Part shown: one piece after another, positions 7,122 through 14,390 of the stretch
Position numbering within the stretch: position 1 is the stretch's first letter
Layout of the letters: each line of letters starts with the position of its first letter
Notes under the pieces: model-generated
The model's input: the letters and a program-made list of their open reading frames with translations, nothing else
The model's database searches: none
Told to the model about the DNA's origin: nothing
Program-made: the position numbers and the translations under genes
Source of the DNA: Cyanobium sp. PCC 7001
GTDB taxonomy: Bacteria; Cyanobacteriota; Cyanobacteriia; PCC-6307; Cyanobiaceae
DNA: 64,000 bases
NCBI RefSeq assembly: GCF_000155635.1
Contig: NZ_DS990556.1
Span: 2,738,607 to 2,802,606, forward strand
Direction of reading: 5' to 3'

Positions 7122-9299
7122 ATGGCCTTCCCTGATTCCGCTGCACAGCCCACCTGCTGCTCCACCGGCACGGGCGACGCAGCGACGGATGGCGGCCATG
7201 ACACGTCACCGTCAGGCGCAGCCTCTGCTGACGCGTCGGCGATCGACCGAGAGCTGGCGCGCGAGCTCAGTGGCCTGCGCCGCCAGCTGCGCCGCGCCGT
7301 GCTGCTGACCGCCCTGCTGGTGCTGGCGAGCCTGCCGCACATGCTGGGACTGCACCTGAGCTGGCTGCCGGGCTGGTTCACCGGCGCCTGGAGCCAGTTG
7401 ATCCTGGCCACCCTGGTGCTGGCCGGCAGCGGCGGGCCGATCTTCCATGGCGCCTGGCAGGCTTTCCTGCGCCACCGAGCCGACATGAACACGCTGGTCG
7501 CCACCGGTGTGGGCATCGCCTGGCTCGCCTCCCTGCCGGCCACGGTGGCACCAGGGTGGCTGCGGGCGCAGGGTCTGCCGGCCGACCTCTACTTCGAGAC
7601 AGCCGCGGTGATCCTCACCCTGGTGCTGCTGGGCCAGTTTCTGGAGGCCCGCGCCCGCGGCCAGACCTCCGAGGCGATCCGCCGGCTGCTGCAGCTGCAA
7701 CCCCCCACCGCCCGGGTGCAGCGGGGCGAGGTGGTGGTGGAGCTGCCGGTCTCCCAGATCGGACGGGGCGAGCTGGTGCTGGTGCGTCCAGGCGAGACGG
7801 TGCCGCTCGATGGCGATGTGGTCGAGGGTGGGTCCTGGGTGGAGGAGGCCCTACTCACCGGTGAAGCAACACCGGTGCGCAAGCAGCCCGGCGATGCCGT
7901 GGTGGGAGGCTCCCTGAACCGCAGCGGCAGCTTCGCGTTCCGGGTCACGCGGGTGGGCGGCGACACGCTGCTGGCCCAGATCGTGGAGCTGGTGCGGCAG
8001 GCCCAGAGCTCCCGCACCCGTGTGCAGCGCCTTGCCGATCAGGTGACGGCCTGGTTCGTGCCGGCGGTGATCGCGATCGCCATCGGCTCCTTCGTGGCGT
8101 GGTTCCTGGTGAGCGGCAATGCCCTGCTCTCCACGCTGTTCCTGGTGAGCGTGCTGGTGATTGCCTGCCCCTGCGCCCTCGGCCTGGCCACGCCCACCTC
8201 GATCATGGTGGCCTCCGGCAAGGGAGCGGACAACGGCCTGATCTTCCGCAGTGCCGAAGCGCTTGAAACAGCGGCGGGTCTGCGCACGCTCGTGCTCGAC
8301 AAGACCGGAACGCTCACCCGAGGCCGCCCGGAGGTCACCGATGTGCAGCGACTTGGCGGGGGGCTTTTGGATGCAGCCAGCCTCTTCGCGATTGTTGCTG
8401 CCGTGGAGGAGCGTTCCGAGCACCCCCTCGCCGAAGCAGTGGTGACTTACGTGCGCCAGCAGCACCCGGATCTGGCGATGCTGCCGGTCGAAGACTTTGA
8501 GGCCGTCGCCGGCCGGGGGGTGCGAGCCCGGGTGCAGGGGCGCCAGGTGCGAATCGGCACGCCGCGCTGGCTCGCTGAGGAGCCCGCCCCTGACACTGCC
8601 CGCGCGGAGGACGGCACCAGCAGCGATCTGGCGCGCCTCGCCGCTGAGCTGGAGGCACGGGCCTGCAGCACCGTGGTGGTGGAGGTGAACGGGCGGCCTG
8701 AGGCGCTGCTGGGGATCGCTGATCCGCCGCGGCAGGAGGCCGCCGCCGCCGTGGCCGCCCTCAGGCGTCTGGGGCTGGCGGTGGTGATGCTCACCGGCGA
8801 TGCCCGCCGCACCGCCGAGGCCATCGCCGCCCAGGTGGGCATCGAGCGAGTGATCGCCGAAGTGAAGCCCGCCGACAAGGCCGCCTTGATCCGCGAGCTG
8901 CAGGAGCGCAGGGATGGCCTGGTGGGGATGGTTGGGGACGGCATCAACGACGCCCCCGCCCTGGCCCAGGCCGACGTGGGCTTCGCGATCGGCACCGGCA
9001 CCGACGTGGCGATCGCCGCCAGTGACGTGACCCTGCTGGCCGCCCGGCTGGCGGGGGTGGTGGCGGCGATCGAGCTGAGCCGCGCCACCCTGGCCAACAT
9101 CCGCCAGAACCTCGTCTTTGCCTTCGCCTACAACGTGGCGGGCATTCCCATCGCTGCGGGGCTGCTGTTCCCGTTCACCGGCTGGCTGCTCAACCCCATG
9201 CTGGCCGGGGCGGCGATGGCGTTCAGTTCCTTGTCGGTGGTGAGCAATGCCCTGCGGCTGCGCCGCTTCCAGCCCCGTCCCCTGCCTGCGGCCCGATGA
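7122..9299 (+). CDS. copA: Cu+-transporting P1B-type ATPase (CopA/CtpA type)
   Basis: A 725-residue heavy-metal pump. It has the transmembrane metal site CPCALGLATPTS (~350), phosphorylation site DKTGTLT (~394), actuator TGEATP (~247), hinge VGDGINDAPAL (~605), and C-terminal membrane motifs YN (FAFAYNVAG) and MAFSSLSVVSNALRLRRF that mark the Cu+/Ag+ P1B-1 class. The usual N-terminal CxxC heavy-metal-binding domain is absent; instead there is a ~45-residue disordered stretch with Cys-Cys and few His (TCCSTGTGD). The stop overlaps the cupredoxin start (ATGA), implying coupled synthesis. ATP-driven copper export from cytoplasm is the expected role. Confidence 0.93.
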   Translation: MAFPDSAAQPTCCSTGTGDAATDGGHDTSPSGAASADASAIDRELARELSGLRRQLRRAVLLTALLVLASLPHMLGLHLSWLPGWFTGAWSQLILATLVLAGSGGPIFHGAWQAFLRHRADMNTLVATGVGIAWLASLPATVAPGWLRAQGLPADLYFETAAVILTLVLLGQFLEARARGQTSEAIRRLLQLQPPTARVQRGEVVVELPVSQIGRGELVLVRPGETVPLDGDVVEGGSWVEEALLTGEATPVRKQPGDAVVGGSLNRSGSFAFRVTRVGGDTLLAQIVELVRQAQSSRTRVQRLADQVTAWFVPAVIAIAIGSFVAWFLVSGNALLSTLFLVSVLVIACPCALGLATPTSIMVASGKGADNGLIFRSAEALETAAGLRTLVLDKTGTLTRGRPEVTDVQRLGGGLLDAASLFAIVAAVEERSEHPLAEAVVTYVRQQHPDLAMLPVEDFEAVAGRGVRARVQGRQVRIGTPRWLAEEPAPDTARAEDGTSSDLARLAAELEARACSTVVVEVNGRPEALLGIADPPRQEAAAAVAALRRLGLAVVMLTGDARRTAEAIAAQVGIERVIAEVKPADKAALIRELQERRDGLVGMVGDGINDAPALAQADVGFAIGTGTDVAIAASDVTLLAARLAGVVAAIELSRATLANIRQNLVFAFAYNVAGIPIAAGLLFPFTGWLLNPMLAGAAMAFSSLSVVSNALRLRRFQPRPLPAAR

Positions 9300-9724
9300 C
9301 CCCGATGGAGATGGCCGATCCGGCCTGGCGCACGATCGCCCAGCCCCTCGTCGTGAAGGTCCTGGTAGCACTTGGGGGCGTGGGGCTGATCGCCCTGGAA
9401 CTGTGGTGGTTCCTCGGCCGCCACGGTGAAGCGGCCTCTGCGGCGGCGGAGAGCGGCATGCAGACGGTTCGGATCACGGTGCAGGGGGGCTACTCGCCCG
9501 CGCGGGTGCGGCTGCGGGCGGGGCAACCGGTGCGTCTGGTGTTCCACCGCCTGGATCCCAGTGCCTGCGTGGCCAAGGTGGTGGTGCCCGACCTCCAGCG
9601 CAGCCTCGATCTGCCGCTCGACGCTGAGGTGAGCCTTGATCTGCCGCCCCTGGCCCCGGGCCGCTACCCGTTCCACTGCGGCATGGCGATGGTGCGCGGC
9701 GAACTGGAGGTGGTGAACAACTGA
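9296..9724 (+). CDS. Membrane-anchored cupredoxin-like protein
   Basis: A 142-residue protein with one N-terminal membrane anchor (~18-40: VLVALGGVGLIALELWWFLG) and an exported cupredoxin fold. Likely metal ligands are Cys in DPSACVAKVVVPD and the HCGMAM motif in PGRYPFHCGMAMVRGELEV. That family pattern (one Cys in the middle, CGMxM near the end) is found in proteins encoded beside CopA-type ATPases. It is coupled to the ATPase gene by a 4-bp overlap, so acceptance of copper delivered by the pump, on the periplasmic or lumenal face, is a reasonable inference. The classical type 1 His-Cys-His-Met set is not clearly complete. Confidence 0.85.
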   Translation: MTPMEMADPAWRTIAQPLVVKVLVALGGVGLIALELWWFLGRHGEAASAAAESGMQTVRITVQGGYSPARVRLRAGQPVRLVFHRLDPSACVAKVVVPDLQRSLDLPLDAEVSLDLPPLAPGRYPFHCGMAMVRGELEVVNN

Positions 9725-9730
9725 ACCGGG

Positions 9731-11290
9731 TCAGGCCTCGATCTGCAGGTTGCCCATCATCCCCAGCTCCTCGTGGTCGAAGATGTGGCAGTGGTACACG
9801 GTGCGGCCGGGGAAGTCGGTGAAGCGGGTGCGGATCCGCACCGTCTCCCCGGGCCTGACCACCACCACATCCCTCCAGGCGCGGAAGGGCTCGGGGCGGC
9901 CATCCCGGCTGATCACCTGGAAGGGATTGACGTGCACATGGAAGGGGTGATCCATCACGCCGGTGTTGGTCACCTCCCAGTCCTCGGTGTCCCCCAGTCG
10001 CACGCGGGTGTCGGTGCGGTGGTGGTCGTAGGGGCGGCCGTTGATCAGGAACGCCATCCCCATGCCGGGGGCCATGCCGTGGTTCAGCGTGAAGCGGCGG
10101 GTGAGTACCGGCTCCGGCAGGGGTACCACCGGCAGGAGTCGCTGCGGCAGGGGCATGGGGGTGACCGATCCGGCGTAGGCGAGGGTGGCGATCGAAACCT
10201 GACCCTGCGGCTCCAGGCCTGATCCCGGACCAAACCCGGATCCCGGACCAAACCTGGCTCCGGGACCACGGCCCATGCCCATGCCACCGCGCGGACCCAT
10301 GCCCATGCCGCGGCCGGGGCCCATGCCACCCATCATTCCACCCGTCGCGCGGGCGTAGGGCAGGTTCAGCAACCGGTAGCGGCCATCGGCGCGGTTGGCC
10401 TGCACCAGCACCTCGGCGCGTTCGCCGGGGGCCAGCAGCAGCTCCTGGAGCTCCACCGGCGCCTCGAGGGCGCCGCCGTCGGTGGCGATCAAATGGAAGG
10501 GATGTTCTTCCAGGGCAAGCCGCCAGAAGCGGGCGTTGGAGCCGTTGATGATCCGCAGCCGCAACAGGCCGCCGGCCGATACCAGCAGCTCCGGGTTCAA
10601 CTGGCCGTTGACGGTGAGCACCGCCCCTTCCCGGCCCAGCATCATCCCTCCCATCCCAATCCCCATCCCGATGCCCAGCGGATTGCCGCCGCCGGCAGGC
10701 AGGTCTTTGAGGAACAGCACCTGCTCCCGGGCCGCGGCCACCTCGGGGATCCGGTCGAGGGCGCCGCGCACGATCAGTACGCCGCCCAGCCCGCCGAACA
10801 CCTGATCGGCCACCGTGCCGTGGCGGTGGGGGTGGTAGTAGAAGGTGCCGGCCGGATGGTTGGCCGGCAGGCGGAAGTCGTAGGTCTGGCTGGATCCTGG
10901 CGGGACGCTCAGAAAGACGTTGTCGGCCGCGCCGCCGGGCGGGATGTGCAGGCCGTGGTAGTGCAGGTTGGTGGGCTGATCGAGGCGGTTGTGCAGGCGC
11001 AGGCGCACGGCATCCCCCGGCTCCAGCTCCAGCAACGGGCCGGGCAGCAGGCCGTTGTAAGTGAGGGCCTTGGCCGGCCCGCCAGGGATCGCGATGGCGG
11101 TTTCGGCGGCGGTGAGATCGAGCTCCAGCAAGCCGGCACCGGAGCGCAGGCGGGCCGAGGTGGAGGCATAGAGAGGATTCGGCCCAGCCGGACCGAGGCG
11201 GCGGCCGAGCAGGGCTGCGCCGGCCGCGGCGGCGCCAGCCCCGGCTGCCAGGGCGAGAAAAGCTCGCCGGCCCAGCCGAGGTGCAGTCAT
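9731..11290 (-). CDS. Multicopper oxidase, CueO/CopA-like, Tat-exported
   Basis: A 519-residue three-domain multicopper oxidase. A Tat signal (RLGRRAFLALAAGAGAAAA) starts the protein. All four copper motifs are visible: HYHGLHIPP, YYHPHRHG, HPFHVHVNPF and YHCHIFDHEELGMM, so type 1 and trinuclear sites look intact. Residues ~325-370 form an insert rich in Met and Gly (GGMMGGMGPGRGMGMGP) followed by short FGPGSG repeats, resembling the Met-rich copper-binding segment of CueO. Start chosen at the ATG that begins the Tat peptide, 4 bp after the DUF411 stop; an upstream start would overlap that gene. Expected role: oxidation of Cu+ to Cu2+ outside the cytoplasm. Confidence 0.93.
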   Translation of the reverse strand: MTAPRLGRRAFLALAAGAGAAAAGAALLGRRLGPAGPNPLYASTSARLRSGAGLLELDLTAAETAIAIPGGPAKALTYNGLLPGPLLELEPGDAVRLRLHNRLDQPTNLHYHGLHIPPGGAADNVFLSVPPGSSQTYDFRLPANHPAGTFYYHPHRHGTVADQVFGGLGGVLIVRGALDRIPEVAAAREQVLFLKDLPAGGGNPLGIGMGIGMGGMMLGREGAVLTVNGQLNPELLVSAGGLLRLRIINGSNARFWRLALEEHPFHLIATDGGALEAPVELQELLLAPGERAEVLVQANRADGRYRLLNLPYARATGGMMGGMGPGRGMGMGPRGGMGMGRGPGARFGPGSGFGPGSGLEPQGQVSIATLAYAGSVTPMPLPQRLLPVVPLPEPVLTRRFTLNHGMAPGMGMAFLINGRPYDHHRTDTRVRLGDTEDWEVTNTGVMDHPFHVHVNPFQVISRDGRPEPFRAWRDVVVVRPGETVRIRTRFTDFPGRTVYHCHIFDHEELGMMGNLQIEA

Positions 11291-11294
11291 CGCT

Positions 11295-11861
11295 TCAGGC
11301 TCCGAAGTGCTGGAAGGGGCTTCTCTCACCGGAGGCCGTGAAGGCCACGACGGTGTAGGCCTCCCGGAGCCGGCCGGATTCCATGCCGGGTGAACCCAAC
11401 GGCATCCCAGGCACGGCGATGCCGGCCACGGCCGGTCCTTCCCTCAGCAGCCTCTGGATGGCAACGGCCGGCACATGGCCCTCGATCACGTAACCAGCCA
11501 CCGTTGCGGTGTGGCAGGAGGCCAGCTCGCCGGGCACGCCATGGCGCACCTTGACCGTCTCGATGTCGGCGACGACATGGTCCACCACCGGGAAGCCTGC
11601 GGCCTTGACGTGATCGAGCCAGGCTTTGCAGCAGCCGCAGCTGGCTGAGCGGTAGGCGTTGAGCGCGGGCAGCACGCTGGGCTGCGGAGGGGCTGTGGTT
11701 TCTGCCTTGGCCCCGGCTGCACCCGGGGCACGGTGACTGTGCCAAAGGGTTCCCGCCGTTCCGAGTGAGGCCAGCACAGCCACGAGAGCGATGGCGGAGC
11801 GGGCCCTGAGCCAGCTTCCGCGCTGGGGTGTCGGCTGCTGATCCTGTGGTGTGAGGCCCAT
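11295..11861 (-). CDS. DUF411 metal-binding protein
   Basis: A 188-residue protein with an N-terminal membrane anchor or signal (~22-43: AIALVAVLASLGTAG), a Pro/Ala-rich linker, and a DUF411 domain. The domain shows the conserved Cys cluster SASCGCCKAWLDHVKAAGF, then ELASCHTATVAGYVIEGHVPA, and GIAVPGMPLGSPGME. DUF411 proteins are regularly found in copper and silver resistance clusters and are thought to bind metal. It is the first gene of the transcript leading into the oxidase, and MerR-type promoter B lies 25 bp upstream of its ATG. Confidence 0.9.
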   Translation of the reverse strand: MGLTPQDQQPTPQRGSWLRARSAIALVAVLASLGTAGTLWHSHRAPGAAGAKAETTAPPQPSVLPALNAYRSASCGCCKAWLDHVKAAGFPVVDHVVADIETVKVRHGVPGELASCHTATVAGYVIEGHVPAVAIQRLLREGPAVAGIAVPGMPLGSPGMESGRLREAYTVVAFTASGERSPFQHFGA

Positions 11862-11885
11862 GGGTGGATCGCGGGGGCTGATCTC

Positions 11886-11916
11886 ACCGTAAAGGCTCCA
11901 GCAGGGGGAGGGTCAA
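11886..11916 (-). promoter_or_regulatory. MerR-type promoter/operator B (DUF411-oxidase)
   Basis: Minus strand: -35 TTGACC (11916-11911), 19-bp spacer with CTCC-N7-GGAG, -10 TACGGT (11891-11886). This is the best match of the three to a CueR-type promoter, with a near-consensus -35 and a credible -10. It lies in the 65-bp gap between the glutaredoxin-MauE stop and the DUF411 ATG, so the DUF411 and oxidase genes have their own inducible promoter rather than depending only on read-through. Confidence 0.8.
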
Positions 11917-11926
11917 GCGCCTGGCG

Positions 11927-12652
11927 TCAGCCCACCAGCAGCATCGCCAACCCCATCAGCGCCATCATCAGGTTTTCGGAGAAGCTCACCACGCCGAGCG
12001 GCACCTTGGCGTTGCCGCCCACACAGGCGCAGTTGAGTGCCAGCTTGTCGATGAACACGGCCTTGCCCACCGACACCATGCCCATGGCCCCCAGCAGCAG
12101 GGCCGTGGCGCCAATCAACCGCGCTGCCGCCGGAATCTCAGGCTGCAGCAGGATGCCGAGGCCCACCAGCAGTTCCACGCCGGGATAGAGGCGGCCCCAG
12201 GCACCCCAGCGCTGGGTGAGCAGGTCGTACTTGCGGAAGCTGGCGGCGAAGGCCGCCACATCCATCAGCTTGAGCATCGCCAGCAGACAGATTGCAATGC
12301 CCATGAACCCGGAGATGCCCCCGGCCAGAGCGAGATCTATCAGGGCCGCGGTGGCGAACACGGCGATCACCGGCACGTAGGAGAACTCCGCCGATTCCGG
12401 CCGCGTCCCCAGCCGCACGGCCAGGTCGGTGTAGCCGCCGATGCGCTCGGCCCCTGCGAACACCTGGGGGGTGGTGGCGACGCCTTGGGCCGCCTTGAAG
12501 GCGTCCACTTCCTCGGTGCTGTGGAGGGGATGGTCTTCGAAGGGGATGTGGTGCTCTTCCAGCAGCCGCAGCGCCTTCAAGCCCCAGGGGCAGGCGTGGT
12601 CGGGCAGATCCATGCGGCAGAGGCGCACGTGATGGAGGGAGGGGGTGGCCAT
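11927..12652 (-). CDS. Glutaredoxin-MauE/DoxX fusion, membrane redox protein
   Basis: A 241-residue fusion. Residues ~1-85 are a glutaredoxin-like domain: the active site is monothiol (DHACPWGLKAL), with TTPQVFAGAERIGGYTDL supplying the cis-Pro and glutathione-binding region. Residues ~95-240 hold about four membrane helices of the MauE/DoxX type, with a Cys pair in LNCACVGGNAKVPLG like the CxC of MauE proteins. MauE relatives take part in disulfide or thiol transfer across the membrane; here a link between cytosolic thiols and the copper cluster is an inference. MerR-type promoter C lies 30 bp upstream. Start is the first ATG. Confidence 0.85.
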   Translation of the reverse strand: MATPSLHHVRLCRMDLPDHACPWGLKALRLLEEHHIPFEDHPLHSTEEVDAFKAAQGVATTPQVFAGAERIGGYTDLAVRLGTRPESAEFSYVPVIAVFATAALIDLALAGGISGFMGIAICLLAMLKLMDVAAFAASFRKYDLLTQRWGAWGRLYPGVELLVGLGILLQPEIPAAARLIGATALLLGAMGMVSVGKAVFIDKLALNCACVGGNAKVPLGVVSFSENLMMALMGLAMLLVG

Positions 12653-12681
12653 GGCGATCGGGGCAAGGGGGGTTCACCTCA

Positions 12682-12712
12682 ACTCTGGAGTCTCTAGTTG
12701 ATGGAGAGTCAA
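12682..12712 (-). promoter_or_regulatory. MerR-type promoter/operator C (glutaredoxin-MauE)
   Basis: Minus strand: -35 TTGACT (12712-12707), 19-bp spacer starting CTCC-N7-AGAG, -10-like CAGAGT (12687-12682). Its -35 and first half-site are identical to operator A. One base of the second half-site deviates (AGAG for GGAG). The distance to the start codon is 30 bp. It sits only about 50 bp from the right integrase repeat, so the regulated cargo begins at the island's inner edge. Confidence 0.7.
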
Positions 12713-12761
12713 GAGTTCGGACGCGGGGCCGCCGCTTCCCATGCCGGGCGTGTCGAAGGAC

Positions 12762-12965
12762 GGTTCTTCATGGGGTGAAGCACGCCCAGATGCTGGTGTT
12801 GGACTCCGCCTTGTTGCCTGCGATGGATGCCGATCAGGCGGCATTTGCCGCGGCTGCGGCAACCCTCCCGGTGAGGGAATGGACCGCATCCAGGAGCCCT
12901 GCCTCATCGGTCCAGCGGCCGTAGTGCCTGTGATGGGTGGCTGGTGAATGCCCCATCAAGGCTGC
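12762..12965. repeat. Right copy of 204-bp direct repeat (integrase 3' end)
   Basis: Matches 2154-2357 base for base except seven positions, in the same orientation. It comprises the last 44 codons of the intact integrase (12834-12965) and the 72 bp following its stop. The distance between copies is 10,608 bp. Confidence 0.9.
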
Positions 12966-14102
12966 GGCGTCCCGCACGCTCAAGGGCCGTTCATAGCCCT
13001 TGTGAGCTCGCCAGGCATACCCATGCCTCAGGGAGTAGGGGGTGAGCCCTGGGGTCTCCGCCGCCAGGCGTTGCCAGGTGGGGTTGCGGTCCAGCAGCTG
13101 GCGGAAGGCATCCCCGACGGCCTTGTAGGAGCCACTGGCGATGGCGCTGCGGATTGCTCTGGGCAGGGAGATCGCCCCAGTGGAGTAATCCTCCAGGAAC
13201 TGCTCGGCCTCTGCTTCCCTTCCCGTCAGGGGTAACGCAAGCACAAGCCGAGGGGGATGTCGCTGGTTGAGGGTGCGCTGGTTGCGTTTCACCTGCCCCA
13301 CGTACAGCCGGCCATCGTTCACGCGAAGGACGGCGAGTTCGGCAGGCCTGAGGCCGTAGAGGCTCACCAACCCAACGGCGAGGAGCAGCTCGTTGTTCCC
13401 AGCCTCGGCCAGCTCATCCAGCAGTCGGGCGAGCTGCTCGGGCTTGATGGGGGGTGTGAGCGCATCTCCCGCGTGGCGGTCTGAGGTTCCCACCAGTTCG
13501 GCCATGCCTTCCGCCCCCAGTGGGTTCCAGCGCGAGGGAACGCCATGGCGCTGCACGGCGAACCGCAGGAAGGCCGCCACATCCAGCAGCTGACGCTTTC
13601 GCCCCTGCCCTCCGGGTGGGCAATGATCGAAATGCTCGGCTGCGTAGCGGCGCATCAGCTCTGGCCCGCTCCTGGGCATCGGCTGCTTGCGCAGGCTGCT
13701 CAGTAGCCGATTCAGCCGGCAGCGCAGATCCCGCAAGGTGGTTGGCCGCAGGTCTGCCTTGCTGGCCAGGTAGGCCTCCACAATTGCTTCCCAGTTGATG
13801 CTGCCGCGCATGGCAGGCCCATCCAGATGGCTCTGATGGCTGCGCACCAGTTCATGAGCCTCCTGGAGTGAGAGGTTCTCGGCCTCCACCCGCTCCCGGA
13901 TGGCCGCCACGGTGTTCAGCACGTCCAGCCCGCAGGCTGAGTTCCAGAGGATCCCCAGCATCACTGAGGAGCGGCTGCCGTCTTCCCAGCGACGGGTGAG
14001 CTGCACCTCGCCGCGGATTTCACGCACACTCCACCCGAAGCCATGGTTCCGCTTCAGCTGGCGCCGAAGGTCCTTGACCCAGGGTGGAGACGAGGCAGGC
14101 AT
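12834..14102 (-). CDS. Tyrosine recombinase/integrase
   Basis: A 422-residue tyrosine integrase. The N-terminal ~220 residues hold the DNA-binding and core-binding regions (SAM-like, with GSINWEAIVEAYLASKADLRPTTL split over ~100-135). The catalytic domain shows box I Arg in YGLRPAELAVLR (~252), box II Arg in PYSLRHGYAWRAH (~357, where the usual His of HxxR is Tyr), then MGHSPATHHRHYGRW with the second His and nucleophile Tyr (~394). The set is adequate for activity. It is transcribed away from tRNA-Ala, whose 3' end faces the integrase gene at a distance of 121 bp, the classic layout of tRNA-targeted islands. The end of the gene is duplicated at 2154-2357. Confidence 0.9.
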   Translation of the reverse strand: MPASSPPWVKDLRRQLKRNHGFGWSVREIRGEVQLTRRWEDGSRSSVMLGILWNSACGLDVLNTVAAIRERVEAENLSLQEAHELVRSHQSHLDGPAMRGSINWEAIVEAYLASKADLRPTTLRDLRCRLNRLLSSLRKQPMPRSGPELMRRYAAEHFDHCPPGGQGRKRQLLDVAAFLRFAVQRHGVPSRWNPLGAEGMAELVGTSDRHAGDALTPPIKPEQLARLLDELAEAGNNELLLAVGLVSLYGLRPAELAVLRVNDGRLYVGQVKRNQRTLNQRHPPRLVLALPLTGREAEAEQFLEDYSTGAISLPRAIRSAIASGSYKAVGDAFRQLLDRNPTWQRLAAETPGLTPYSLRHGYAWRAHKGYERPLSVRDAAALMGHSPATHHRHYGRWTDEAGLLDAVHSLTGRVAAAAANAA

Positions 14103-14120
14103 CCCCCAACGCTAAGGGGA

Positions 14121-14143
14121 GGTGCGCAGAAAGGTGCGCAGAA
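14121..14143. repeat. Two 11-bp direct repeats upstream of integrase
   Basis: GGTGCGCAGAA occurs at 14121-14131 and again at 14133-14143, a 12-bp period, between the integrase ATG and the tRNA gene. Short direct repeats here are placed where arm-type integrase sites or a repressor site would be expected. No further copy was seen nearby. Confidence 0.55.
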
Positions 14144-14223
14144 TTGAGGCTGCAAGGAGGTGTAAGCGGCAGCAGTGCTGACACCCTTGGAATGAAATGC
14201 CTTGCAGCGCAAGGACTTTCAAG

Positions 14224-14296
14224 TGGAGCCAAGGAGACTCGAACTCCTGACCCCCTGCATGCCATGCAGGTGCTCTACCAGCTGAGCTATGGCCCC
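14224..14296 (-). tRNA. tRNA-Ala (anticodon GGC)
   Basis: A 73-base cloverleaf read from the minus strand: acceptor GGGGCCA/TGGCTCC with one G-T pair, D stem GCTC/GAGC, anticodon stem CCTGC/GCAGG with loop ATGGCAT giving anticodon GGC, T stem AGGAG/CTCCT with TTCGAGT loop, discriminator A. CCA is not encoded. Its 3' end points toward the integrase gene, so it is the likely integration target of the island. No second copy of the tRNA 3' end was found elsewhere in the window. Confidence 0.95.
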
Positions 14297-14390
14297 GTTG
14301 TGAACGCTCGGCGGAATGAACGCTGGCCGTTCATCCAGTTGGCCGTTGGGCCTTGCCTGGCGCTGGATGAGCTTACAACGTCACGGGCCC

